Shown here: one piece after another, positions 38,545 to 47,988 of the stretch | Layout of the letters: the number at the start of each line of letters is the position of its first letter | Numbering within the stretch: position 1 is the stretch's first letter | From: Devosia indica | GTDB taxonomy: Bacteria; Pseudomonadota; Alphaproteobacteria; Rhizobiales; Devosiaceae | NCBI RefSeq assembly: GCF_003056405.1 | Contig: NZ_PYVZ01000017.1 | Location: 41,981-105,980 of the forward strand | DNA: 64,000 nucleotides | Direction of reading: 5' to 3' | Position numbers and translations under genes: made by a program | The notes under the pieces: generated by a model | Told to the model about the DNA's origin: nothing | Database searches by the model: none | Seen by the model: the letters and a program-made list of their open reading frames with translations, nothing else

Positions 38545-40527
38545 TCAGACCGCGATCTTGCCGCCGCCCTGCTTGGTCACCACCACGACTGCGGGACGCA
38601 CCGGCATGTCGTCGCGGAAATCGGGCCAGCGGGTTGACGGATCCTCGTAGAATGACGGGCGGGCATGGCCGTCCCAGTCCTCGCCACCATCGGCGGGATG
38701 CTGGATCGCCAGGAACAGGGATTCGCCATTGTCGGTGAACACCGGGCCACACATTTCTGCACCCACCGGTACGCGATAGAACAGGCGCGACGTACCACGG
38801 GCAGCGCCCTCAGTATCCACGGCCCACAAGCCATCGGTTCGGCCGGTATCGGTGGGGTTGTTGCCGTCCGTCGATACCCAGAGACGCCCGTCGGAGTCGA
38901 TGGCCGCGTTGTCCGGCATGCCGAACCAGCCATTTTCAGTGGTATCGGTGGAGAAAGTCGCCCCGACCTCGGCGATCGAAGGATCGCCGCATTTGAGCAG
39001 GATTTCCCAGGTGCCGGAGGTGGCCGCGAAGTCACCATCGGCTTCGGCGATCTCGATGATATGTCCGAAAGCGTTGGCTGCACGCGGATTGGCTGCGTTG
39101 ACGTCTTCTTCCGTACGGCGGGAATTATTGGTCAACATCACATAGACCTTGCCATTGGTGGCATTGGGCTGGATGTCCTCCGGACGGTCCATCTTGGTCG
39201 CACCGAGCAGATCGGCAGCGCGGCGGGTTTCGATCACCACATCGGCCTGGCTTTCAAAGCCGTTTTCGGCCGTCAGGGGGCCTACGCCGTGAACCATCGG
39301 CATCCATTCCATGGAACCGTCTTCATCGAAGCGGGCGACATACAGTGTCCCCTCATCGAGCAGGTCCATGTTCGCAGCGCGATCTTCGGCGTTGTAGGTG
39401 CCTGCAGTTACGAACTTATAGACATAGTCGAAACGCTCGTCGTCGCCGGAATACAGCACGACCTGGCCATTCGGCGCGACGATGGATTCAGCACCCTCGT
39501 GCTTGAAGCGGCCCATTGCGGTGCGCTTCTTGGGCACAGAATTTGGATCCATCGGGTCCACTTCGACGATATAGCCGAAGCGGTTCATCTCGTTGGGTTC
39601 CTTGGAGACGTCGAAACGGTCGTGGAAATTGTGCCACTGGTACCAGCCACCCGGCGCGCCGAGGCGGGCATAGTTGGCCGCTTCCTTGTGGTCCGCGGCA
39701 AGCTCACCGGCAAAATAGCCGTGGAAGTTTTCTTCGGCCAGCAGATATGTGCCCCAAGGGGTCACGCCGCCCGCACAATTGTTGAGAGTCCCAAGCACCT
39801 TGGTGCCGGTTGCATCAGCGCTCGTCTTGAGACGGTCGTGGCCGGCGGCCGGGCCGGTCACCAGCGTTTCCGTCGTGCCGGTGATGCGACGGTTGTACTG
39901 GCTGTCGGCCACCCGGCGCCAGACACCGTCGACCTTTTCGATCTCGATGATCGAACCGCCATGCGCGGCAAGCTCGATATTGACCTGCTCTTCGCTGAGG
40001 TCGCCCTGCACGGCGGCCCCATCCACGACCTGCACCAGGCCTGGGAACATGAGGTGAGGGTTGGTATATTCGTGATTGACGACCAGCAGGCCATGCTCGT
40101 CGGAACCGTCGAGCGGGATATAGCCCACATAGTCGTTGTTGTAGCCAAACTGGCCAGCCTGCGCTTCGGCTGTCTGGTTGTTCGGATCGAACTCCGGAGC
40201 GCCCGAGACGACCGGGTCGCCCCAGCGGATCAGCACCTGGGCATCATATCCTTCAGCAACATGGTGATCGGCGTCGACGCCGGCGGTCACTTCGGGGAAG
40301 GAAAAGACCGAACCACCTTCCTGCGCTTCGGCGCGCGGGGCGCTCAACAGAGCGGCTGGCCCGACAGTGGCGGCAATGGCCGACACGGCCAGAGAACCCT
40401 GCAGAAACCCGCGGCGCGAGAACCGCGCGGCAATAACCTCGCCCATCGTGCGATTGGCAGAGTGGTTTGTGGGGTCGAACTCAGCGGACTCAAGACCCTG
40501 GGTGGGAAAAGTCGGTTTCTCGTTCAT
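38545..40527 (-). CDS. phoX: PhoX-family alkaline phosphatase, Tat-exported
   Basis: This 660-residue protein has a twin-arginine signal (FSRRGFLQGSLAVSAIAATVGPAALLSAPRAEA, residues about 35-67) and PhoX/DUF839 blocks: LIRWGDPVVSGAPEFDPNNQTAEAQAGQFGYNNDYVGYIP, HGLLVVNHEYTNPHLMFPG, NCAGGVTPWGTYLLAEENFHGYF and ALFxxxG-like beta-propeller segments. PhoX enzymes are calcium/iron-dependent phosphomonoesterases. A PHO-box-like sequence lies 90 bases upstream (40617-40634), supporting induction under phosphate limitation. Confidence 0.92.
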   Translation of the reverse strand: MNEKPTFPTQGLESAEFDPTNHSANRTMGEVIAARFSRRGFLQGSLAVSAIAATVGPAALLSAPRAEAQEGGSVFSFPEVTAGVDADHHVAEGYDAQVLIRWGDPVVSGAPEFDPNNQTAEAQAGQFGYNNDYVGYIPLDGSDEHGLLVVNHEYTNPHLMFPGLVQVVDGAAVQGDLSEEQVNIELAAHGGSIIEIEKVDGVWRRVADSQYNRRITGTTETLVTGPAAGHDRLKTSADATGTKVLGTLNNCAGGVTPWGTYLLAEENFHGYFAGELAADHKEAANYARLGAPGGWYQWHNFHDRFDVSKEPNEMNRFGYIVEVDPMDPNSVPKKRTAMGRFKHEGAESIVAPNGQVVLYSGDDERFDYVYKFVTAGTYNAEDRAANMDLLDEGTLYVARFDEDGSMEWMPMVHGVGPLTAENGFESQADVVIETRRAADLLGATKMDRPEDIQPNATNGKVYVMLTNNSRRTEEDVNAANPRAANAFGHIIEIAEADGDFAATSGTWEILLKCGDPSIAEVGATFSTDTTENGWFGMPDNAAIDSDGRLWVSTDGNNPTDTGRTDGLWAVDTEGAARGTSRLFYRVPVGAEMCGPVFTDNGESLFLAIQHPADGGEDWDGHARPSFYEDPSTRWPDFRDDMPVRPAVVVVTKQGGGKIAV

Positions 40528-40616
40528 CTTTGCTCCTCACAGCAAAACGGGCCCTGTTCGGGCCGGGGCACCTCCCGATCCATAGGCCAGCCAATTAACG
40601 GAACGGATACATCTTC

Positions 40617-40634
40617 AAGACAGTTGGATGACAC
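40617..40634 (-). promoter_or_regulatory. PHO box upstream of phoX
   Basis: Read on the minus strand, GTGTCATCCAACTGTCTT resembles two PhoB half-sites of the CTGTCAT type spaced by four bases (GTGTCAT-CCAA-CTGTCTT). It ends 90 bases before the phoX ATG. The opposite-strand ycjX gene starts close by, so the box might also influence it. Confidence 0.65.
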
Positions 40635-40696
40635 CTTGAGGGTCCTTGCATTCGCTGCACCAGACCCTACCTTGCCAGGACACGGGGACATGTTCT

Positions 40697-42148
40697 TTGC
40701 CGCAGCCGCCGACCACCATTACCGACGAACTGGGCATTGCCCTGTCCAATCTGGCCGATACCGCGACGGGCGTGTTGACGCCCACCTTGCGGCTCGGAGT
40801 CACCGGTCTCAGTCGTGCCGGCAAGACCATCTTCATCACCGCCTTGGTGCACAACCTGCTGACACAAGGGCGCCTGCCCGGTTTTGCGCCGCTGGCCGAT
40901 GGCCGCTTCATTGGCGCGCGGCTGGCCGAATATCCCGACGCCACCATTCCCCGCTTTGCCTATGAGCAGCATCTGGCCGCGCTCTCGGCCAATCCCCCGG
41001 TCTGGCCCGAGAGCACACGCCGCATTTCCCAGCTTCGCCTGGTGCTGAAATTCCAGTCCGCCAAATGGTGGGCCGGCATGACGGGCCCCGCCACGCTCAA
41101 TCTCGACATTGTGGATTATCCCGGCGAATGGCTGCTCGACCTGCCCTTGCTTGGCCTCAGCTTTGCTGAATGGAGCGCTGAGGCCCTCGAGCGGGCCCGC
41201 CAGCCGGGCCACGCAGACGAGGCCGCAGAATTCCTCGCCGCGTTGGACCAGACCGATATTTCCAAGGACGCGAATGACCCGGACGCCGAGCGCCTGGCCA
41301 GCGCCTTCACCGCCTATCTCCGGCGCAGCCGTGAACACGGTGCACTTTCGACCCTGCCGCCGGGACGTTTCTTGCTGCCGGGCGATCTCGAAGGCTCTCC
41401 GGCCCTGACATTTGCTCCCCTGCCCCCTCTGGCCGGATCAAGGCGCAGCGGCAGCCTCCACGCCATGCTGGAGAACCGCTACGAGGCCTATAAGGCCCAG
41501 GTGGTGCGGCCCTTCTTCCGCGACCACTTCGCTCGGCTCGACCGGCAGGTGGTGCTGGTCGACACCCTGCGCGCGCTCAATACCGGCCCAGCCGCTGTCA
41601 ATGATCTGGAAACGGCGCTGACATCGGTATTGGCCTGTTTCCGCCAGGGCGAGGCCAACCCGATCCTGCGCCCCTTCTCCCGCCGCATCGACCGCATCCT
41701 GTTTGCGGCGACCAAGGCCGATCATGTGCATCACACCAGCCATGACCGGCTGGAAGCCATTCTCAATCGCCTGGTTGCCAATGCCCGCAAGCGTGCCAGT
41801 TTTGCCGGGGCAGAGACGAAGTCCATCGCCATGGCGGGCATTCGCGCCACCAGCGAGGGCACCATTCGCGAAGGCGGCGATACCCTGCCCACGCTTGTCG
41901 GCACCCCGCTCGACGGCGAAATTCTCGACGGCACCAGCTATGACGGCAGGACCGAAATCGCTTTGTTTCCTGGTGACTTGCCGGCGCGACCGGATTCACT
42001 TTTTGAGAATGGCAGTCCGGTCGCTCTCAATTTCCTGCGCTTCACCCCACCCCAGAAGCTGGAGCGGAATGCCTCCGGCGATGTCGTCCTGCCCCATATC
42101 CGGCTCGACCGGGCGCTCGACTACCTGATCGGAGACTGGATGGCATGA
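40697..42148 (+). CDS. ycjX: YcjX-family P-loop GTPase-like protein (DUF463)
   Basis: This protein of about 483 residues has a Walker A motif, GLSRAGKT, at residues 37-44 and YcjX blocks (TLNLDIVDYPGEWLLDLPLLGLSFAEWS, VVLVDTLRALNTGPAAVNDLETALTSVLACFRQGE, RIDRILFAATKADHVHHTSHDRLEAIL). The start is uncertain: I chose the TTG at 40697, with GGGGA 8 bases upstream; the frame is open to the TTG at 40646. It overlaps ycjF by 4 bases. E. coli ycjX-ycjF are stress-linked genes of unclear role. Confidence 0.9.
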   Translation: MPQPPTTITDELGIALSNLADTATGVLTPTLRLGVTGLSRAGKTIFITALVHNLLTQGRLPGFAPLADGRFIGARLAEYPDATIPRFAYEQHLAALSANPPVWPESTRRISQLRLVLKFQSAKWWAGMTGPATLNLDIVDYPGEWLLDLPLLGLSFAEWSAEALERARQPGHADEAAEFLAALDQTDISKDANDPDAERLASAFTAYLRRSREHGALSTLPPGRFLLPGDLEGSPALTFAPLPPLAGSRRSGSLHAMLENRYEAYKAQVVRPFFRDHFARLDRQVVLVDTLRALNTGPAAVNDLETALTSVLACFRQGEANPILRPFSRRIDRILFAATKADHVHHTSHDRLEAILNRLVANARKRASFAGAETKSIAMAGIRATSEGTIREGGDTLPTLVGTPLDGEILDGTSYDGRTEIALFPGDLPARPDSLFENGSPVALNFLRFTPPQKLERNASGDVVLPHIRLDRALDYLIGDWMA

Positions 42149-43164
42149 AGCGCCCCGTAGCCCACCCCGTCACCAAGGACGAAACGTCTGCCGGACGCAC
42201 CCGCGTGCCCCGCGCCTTCACGCCCGACCGCGCCGAGATCGTCGAAGTCGCTTTCTCGACAGAGTCTGAACCTGATCTTGTCGCGCCTGCACCCCGCCGC
42301 ATGGGCTGGCTGGGCCGCCTGGCCTGGACCACGGGGGGCATCCTGGTGTCGGCCGGGCTGGGCCTGGCGGCTGACCGACTGATCCGCGACCTGTTCGCGC
42401 GCCACGAATGGCTGGGCTGGGCGGGTCTCGGCATCCTCGGCGCCTTCCTTGTGGCGGTCGGCGCCCTGATAATTCGCGAAATGGCCGCCCTGCGGCGCCT
42501 GTCCGTCCTCGACACGGTACGTGCTGAGGCCGCCCGCGCTCATGCCGACAACGACCGCAAGCGCGCCGGCGCGGTCCTCGATCATCTCAATGGCGTCTAT
42601 GCCGCCCGGCCCGATCTGGCCCGGGCCCGCGAAAGCCTCAAAGACCAGGCTGGCGATCTGTTCGATGGCACCGAAGTCATCGCCCTGGCCGAACGCAGCC
42701 TGATGACCCCGCTCGATGCACGCTCGCGCGCCCTGGTCGCAGCATCGGCCCGGCGCGTCGCACTGGTCACCGCCGTCTCACCGCGCGCGCTCATCGACAT
42801 CGCCTTCGTCATCTATGAAAGCATCCGCCTCGCCGGGGCCATTGCCGCGCTTTACGGCGCCCGTCCGGGCCTGTTCGGCTTCTGGCGGCTGGCCGGTTCC
42901 ATATTGGCCCATCTTGCCGTCACAGGCGGCCTCGTTCTCACCGATGGCGTGGTGGAACAACTCGTGGGCCAGGGCCTTGCCGCCAAGCTCTCGGCCCGGC
43001 TGGGCGAAGGCGTGGTCAACGGGCTGATGACCGTGCGCGTCGGCATCGCCGCTATGCGCGTCGTCCGCCCCCTGCCCTTTGCAACCCTGCCCCAGCCCTC
43101 CGTGCGCGACTTCATTCCGGAATTGGTCAAGGTCACAACCGATGCCAGCAAGCCATCGGCTTGA
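42145..43164 (+). CDS. ycjF: YcjF-family inner membrane protein (DUF697)
   Basis: This 339-residue protein has a charged N-terminus (residues 1-50), two membrane helices (LAWTTGGILVSAGLGLAADRL and WAGLGILGAFLVAVGALII, about 57-110), a helical middle (RAEAARAHADNDRKRAGAVLDHLNGVYAARPDLARARESL) and a DUF697 C-terminal region (ALVAASARRVALVTAVSPRALIDIAFVIYESIRLAGAIAALYGARPG). Translational coupling to ycjX (ATGA overlap) mirrors the E. coli gene pair. Confidence 0.88.
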   Translation: MKRPVAHPVTKDETSAGRTRVPRAFTPDRAEIVEVAFSTESEPDLVAPAPRRMGWLGRLAWTTGGILVSAGLGLAADRLIRDLFARHEWLGWAGLGILGAFLVAVGALIIREMAALRRLSVLDTVRAEAARAHADNDRKRAGAVLDHLNGVYAARPDLARARESLKDQAGDLFDGTEVIALAERSLMTPLDARSRALVAASARRVALVTAVSPRALIDIAFVIYESIRLAGAIAALYGARPGLFGFWRLAGSILAHLAVTGGLVLTDGVVEQLVGQGLAAKLSARLGEGVVNGLMTVRVGIAAMRVVRPLPFATLPQPSVRDFIPELVKVTTDASKPSA

Positions 43165-43198
43165 CCCGGACCATTCAAATCAATATATCATGATATAT
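43161..43198 (+). promoter_or_regulatory. arsR promoter and palindromic operator over the start codon
   Basis: A -35-like TTGACC (43161-43166), a 17-base spacer and a -10-like TATATC (43184-43189) would start transcription at or beside the arsR ATG at 43197. The 16-base perfect palindrome ATATATCATGATATAT (43183-43198) covers the -10 region and the first bases of the start codon, an ideal operator for autorepression. There is no ribosome site before the ATG, so the message is probably leaderless. Confidence 0.65.
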
Positions 43199-43556
43199 GG
43201 ATACAAACGATGCGATCGAGGCCTTCGCCGCCCTGTCTCACCCTGGGCGCATTGCCATTTTCAGATTGCTCGTCGCCGCCGGACCCGATGGAATCCCCGC
43301 GGGGCGCATCGGTGAGCAGCTTGGCCAGAAGCAAAACACGACATCGGTGAACCTGTCGGTGCTGGACCGTGCAGGTTTGGTCAGCGGCGTGCGAGATGGC
43401 CGGCACGTGATCTACCGGGCCAATTTCGAGGCCGTCGGCGGGCTTGTCGGCTTTCTGCTCGAAGATTGCTGCGCTGGCCGCACCGAGGCCTGTACGCCGG
43501 TGGCGGCACTCCTGGCGCAAGCCTCATCCCCCAGACCAGATCAGTGTGTTGAATGA
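43197..43556 (+). CDS. arsR: ArsR-family arsenic-responsive repressor
   Basis: This 119-residue winged-helix repressor has the core [83 protein letters not shown]. It lacks the CVC of classical ArsR in the DNA-recognition helix, but has C91, C92 and C99 near the C-terminus, the arrangement known for arsenite binding in Acidithiobacillus-type ArsR. It overlaps arsH by 4 bases. Confidence 0.88.
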   Translation: MDTNDAIEAFAALSHPGRIAIFRLLVAAGPDGIPAGRIGEQLGQKQNTTSVNLSVLDRAGLVSGVRDGRHVIYRANFEAVGGLVGFLLEDCCAGRTEACTPVAALLAQASSPRPDQCVE

Positions 43557-44278
43557 CCGATTTCGCCGAAACCATGCCTGCCCTTGCAGCAGACCAATTC
43601 ATGCTGCCCGAAGCCGATCGCTTGCTGACGCCGAAACTGTCAACGCACCAGCCGCGCATCCTGATGCTCTACGGCTCCCTGCGCGAGCGCTCCTATAGCC
43701 GCTTCGCCACCCAGGAAGCCGCCCGCATTCTCGAAGCCCTTGGAGCCGAAGTGCGCATCTTCCATGCCAATGGATTGCCCTTGCCCGATGACTCGACGGC
43801 CGATCATCCCAAGGTGCAGGAATTGCGCGCACTCTCGCTCTGGTCCGAAGGGCAGGTCTGGTGTTCCCCCGAGCGCCATGGCGCGATGACGGGTGTCATG
43901 AAATCCCAGATCGACTGGCTCCCGCTCAACTCCGGCTCGGTCCGCCCGACCCAGGGGCGTACCCTGGCCGTGATGCAGGTCAGCGGCGGCTCGCAGAGCT
44001 TCAATGCCGTCAACCAATTGCGTCAACTCGGGCGCTGGATGCGGATGATCACCATTCCGAACCAGTCCTCGGTGCCCAAGGCCTTTCAGCAGTTCGACGC
44101 CGAGGGGCGCATGCTGCCTTCATCCTTCTATGACCGCATCGTCGATGTGATGGAGGAGTTGATGAAATTCACCCTGCTCACCCGCGACCGCGCGGACTAT
44201 CTGGTCGACCGCTACTCTGAGCGCGTTGAAAGTGCAGAAGCTCTCAACAAGCGCGTAAACCTGAGCGCCGCGACCTAG
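43553..44278 (+). CDS. arsH: Arsenical resistance flavoprotein ArsH
   Basis: This 241-residue flavoprotein of the NADPH-dependent FMN reductase family has the FMN-binding loop [10 protein letters not shown] near residue 40 and the ArsH block [63 protein letters not shown]. ArsH oxidises organoarsenicals and has quinone-reductase activity. No arsB, arsC or acr3 is adjacent, so the local locus is minimal. Its stop codon shares CTAG with the convergent EAL gene. Confidence 0.95.
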   Translation: MTDFAETMPALAADQFMLPEADRLLTPKLSTHQPRILMLYGSLRERSYSRFATQEAARILEALGAEVRIFHANGLPLPDDSTADHPKVQELRALSLWSEGQVWCSPERHGAMTGVMKSQIDWLPLNSGSVRPTQGRTLAVMQVSGGSQSFNAVNQLRQLGRWMRMITIPNQSSVPKAFQQFDAEGRMLPSSFYDRIVDVMEELMKFTLLTRDRADYLVDRYSERVESAEALNKRVNLSAAT

Positions 44279-45042
44279 TGGGTCCTGGCGCCCAACTGGC
44301 CAAAGCTCTGGAACGTCTCCACCTGCGGCCGCGCAAAGTGGTAGCCCTGGAACAGGTGGATGCCGAGGGGCCTGAGAACCGCGAGCTCCGCCTCGGTCTC
44401 TATCCCCTCCGCAAGTAGGGTGATGCCAAGCTCGGAGGCGATCGCCACAAGGCCACGGACAATGGCCTGCTTGACCGGACTGGAGTCGATGTCGCGCAAC
44501 AGTTCCATGTCCAGCTTGATCAGGTCGGTCTGGAAGCGTGCCAGCAAAGAGAGCCCGGCATAGCCGGCTCCGAAATCATCAAGCGCGGTGGTAAAGCCCA
44601 TGCGGCGATATTCGGACACGATGTTGCTGACATGCGCCACATCGCTCATGTGCTCGTTCTCGGTAAATTCGAACATCAATCGACGCGGATCGAACTGCAT
44701 CCGGCTGGCAGCATCCAGGGTGGCGCGAATGCAGGCCTTCGGTTCATACACCGCATTGGGCATGAAATTGATGCTTAGCCTGGCGTCTCCCTGAGCAATG
44801 TGACGACCGGCCAGCTCGATGGCCTTGACCCGACAGGCCTGGTCAAACGCATAGCGATTGGCGTCGGTAACGTGGCTCAGCACCTGCTGTGCGCTCTCGC
44901 CACCCACGCCACGCACAAGCGCCTCGTAGCCCCAGATGCGCTGGGCCGGGACATCGACAATGGGCTGAAAAGCCATGGTAAAGGGAAGTGCAAACGCATT
45001 GGCGTCGGCATTGCGGCATCCAACACAACCGGATTCAGACAT
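44275..45042 (-). CDS. EAL-domain cyclic-di-GMP phosphodiesterase
   Basis: This 255-residue stand-alone EAL protein carries the catalytic motif as YEALVRG (Glu at residue 40), with the other metal/active-site blocks [43 protein letters not shown] and [12 protein letters not shown] all present, so it is probably an active phosphodiesterase. It has no membrane helix or sensor domain; an N-terminal CxxC (SGCVGCR, residues 5-10) is a possible redox or metal site. c-di-GMP degradation often favours motility. Confidence 0.92.
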   Translation of the reverse strand: MSESGCVGCRNADANAFALPFTMAFQPIVDVPAQRIWGYEALVRGVGGESAQQVLSHVTDANRYAFDQACRVKAIELAGRHIAQGDARLSINFMPNAVYEPKACIRATLDAASRMQFDPRRLMFEFTENEHMSDVAHVSNIVSEYRRMGFTTALDDFGAGYAGLSLLARFQTDLIKLDMELLRDIDSSPVKQAIVRGLVAIASELGITLLAEGIETEAELAVLRPLGIHLFQGYHFARPQVETFQSFGQLGARTH

Positions 45043-45127
45043 TTTCTCAAGCGCTCAGAAGATTTCAACATTGACGCTACGCCAATATTGCCTTCTTAGC
45101 CCTTAAGGATCTCTGCTCCTGAAGGAT

Positions 45128-45448
45128 CTAATCCTTCGCGGCGCTCGGCGCCAGGGTGAGCTTCAAGCCGTCCAGTTCGTCCGAACACAGGATCTGGCAG
45201 GACAGGCGCGAGTTTGATTTCACATCGCCCACGCTGTCGAGCATGTCTTCTTCTTCCGCGCTTGGCGCACCAACGGCGTCGAGCCAGTCACTGTCGATAT
45301 AGCAATGGCAGGTGGCGCAGCTCAGCGCGCCGCCGCATTCGGCCTTGATGTTGAGCCCCCAGTCGCGAATGACTTCCATCACGCGCCAGCCCTCGAGCCC
45401 TTCGAGCTCGTGCACTTCGCCTGCCTGGTCGGTAACATTGATCTTCAT
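45128..45448 (-). CDS. 2Fe-2S ferredoxin (FNR-adjacent copy)
   Basis: This 106-residue adrenodoxin-type ferredoxin has cluster cysteines C38, C44, C47 and C84 (AECGGALSCATCHCYI and RLSCQI), plus an extra Cys at 49. The ATG at 45448 (MKINVTDQAG) gives the family size; the frame is open upstream. It lies 78 bases downstream of the ferredoxin-NADP reductase gene on the same strand, with that gene's terminator-like hairpin between. A paralogue of equal length is at 51536. Confidence 0.92.
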   Translation of the reverse strand: MKINVTDQAGEVHELEGLEGWRVMEVIRDWGLNIKAECGGALSCATCHCYIDSDWLDAVGAPSAEEEDMLDSVGDVKSNSRLSCQILCSDELDGLKLTLAPSAAKD

Positions 45449-45484
45449 GGGGCGCTCCTCAACAGCGGGGCGTCCATACCCCTC

Positions 45485-45510
45485 AAAAAGCCCCGCTGCA
45501 AGAGCGGGGC
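45485..45510 (-). terminator. Terminator after the ferredoxin-NADP reductase gene
   Basis: On the minus strand GCCCCGC and GCGGGGC form a 7-base stem followed by TTTTTGAGG. It lies between the reductase stop and the ferredoxin start. Confidence 0.8.
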
Positions 45511-45526
45511 CCGTGGGCAATTCGGC

Positions 45527-46636
<1,110 letters not shown>

Positions 46637-46707
46637 TCATGGGAACCGCCGCTGTCACCAGCGGCCCCGGCTCTTGCCTCAAAGGCGACTAATGCGCTCC
46701 ACTTATC

Positions 46708-47988
46708 TCAGGAGACACGACGAAGGAAGGGGCGCGTGCCCATGGGCACTTCAGAAAGCCCCACCGGCTGGTAGAACAGCGCCATTTCCGGCAGCCGCTT
46801 TTCCTTGAGCGCCTCACGGGTCGGCTCATGGGTCACCACCAGCGCATTGAAGCCGCAGCGCCACATATGCGGAATCTGATCCTGCAAGACATCGCCTACA
46901 GCCCTGATTTCCCCGGCATAATTCAGCCGCTCCACCAGCAGGCGCGCCGTGGAATGGCCACGACCATCGGTAAAGGCAGGAAAGCTGATGGCAACCGAGG
47001 CAAAGCGCGTCAGATCTCCGGCAACCTCTTCAATGGCGTCCCCTGGCAAGACTTTGAGCCCAAGCGGATGCGGATTGGCCAGATAGGCGTCCCGATTGGC
47101 CAGGAACTCGGCCATCGGCACATGAACATAGCGCGCCTCGGACGGATCTGTGCCTTCGGCCCAGTCCTTGAACGGGTCGGCAATAAAGGCCCCGTCCTTC
47201 CAGAGCGTGTGGCGTGTAGCGGCACTCATCGGGGAGGCAATGGCTCCGTTGAAATCGTAGTGGATGCCACACTCCTTCTTGTTGAGGCCGCGCCACCGTC
47301 CGGCGCGCGGGTCCTCACCATCGGCCACCGCCGAAGTACAAGGCGCGCAGCCAATGGACTTGTAGCCTTTGGCATAGAGCGGGTGCTCGGGCAAGCTGTG
47401 CGCCTGCCGATATTCGATGACATCGGCATCGGAGAAATAGGCCAGCGGATTGACCTTGATCCGGTCATCGCTGGTCAATTCGAAATGCGGCAACACCCCG
47501 CGCTCGGCAGTCTGGTAGCGTTTCCGGCCGGTCACCCAGCCGCCATACTGCTCGGTGATCGGCTCAAGCGGCTCGGTCTTGCGGATATGGCAGCACGAAT
47601 CCGGATCGGTCTCCCACAGATCGCCATTCGGGTCGAAACGCTTCACATCATCCGCATTCGGGTGAATGGCGTGCACATTGAGCAGGCCAAGCTGCGTCTT
47701 GAGCGTCTCGACATAGTTGAGCGTTTCCGGGAAATGCTTGCCGGTCTCAAGGAAATAGACTGGCAGCGACGGATCAACCTGCGCCACCATATGCAGCAGC
47801 ACCGCCGAATCCGCGCCAAACGACGAGACAATCGCCATGTCGCCCGGCAGCACTTCGGTGATGGCATAGCGCAGCACGCTGACTGCATCCATCTCATCGA
47901 ACATGCCGTTGAGCGCCAGTATCCCCAGCGCCTTCAGCTTCTCATGGGCGGCCGGCGCCGCCGCCGGTGCCAGACTAGACTGTGCCAT
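46708..47988 (-). CDS. cysH: APS/PAPS reductase fused to a DUF934 domain
   Basis: This 426-residue protein combines two usually separate genes. Residues about 18-250 are the CysH sulfonucleotide reductase (LPVYFLETGKHFPETL, RKRYQTAERGVLPHFE) with C132-C133, C214-x2-C217 and the C-terminal ECGIH. The CC/CxxC set binds a 4Fe-4S cluster and points to APS specificity. Residues about 262-426 are DUF934 (KDGAFIADPFKDWAEGTD...GHSTARLLVERLNYAGEIRAVGDVLQDQIPHMWRCGFNALVV). The frame is continuous. The start MAQSSLAP at 47988 overlaps cysI by 14 bases. Confidence 0.9.
   Translation of the reverse strand: MAQSSLAPAAAPAAHEKLKALGILALNGMFDEMDAVSVLRYAITEVLPGDMAIVSSFGADSAVLLHMVAQVDPSLPVYFLETGKHFPETLNYVETLKTQLGLLNVHAIHPNADDVKRFDPNGDLWETDPDSCCHIRKTEPLEPITEQYGGWVTGRKRYQTAERGVLPHFELTSDDRIKVNPLAYFSDADVIEYRQAHSLPEHPLYAKGYKSIGCAPCTSAVADGEDPRAGRWRGLNKKECGIHYDFNGAIASPMSAATRHTLWKDGAFIADPFKDWAEGTDPSEARYVHVPMAEFLANRDAYLANPHPLGLKVLPGDAIEEVAGDLTRFASVAISFPAFTDGRGHSTARLLVERLNYAGEIRAVGDVLQDQIPHMWRCGFNALVVTHEPTREALKEKRLPEMALFYQPVGLSEVPMGTRPFLRRVS

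Noticed and set aside
38665..40965. Long plus-strand frame (766 codons) opposite phoX
   Set aside because: The opposite strand carries an unmistakable PhoX with a Tat signal and the plus frame is low-complexity, without motifs.
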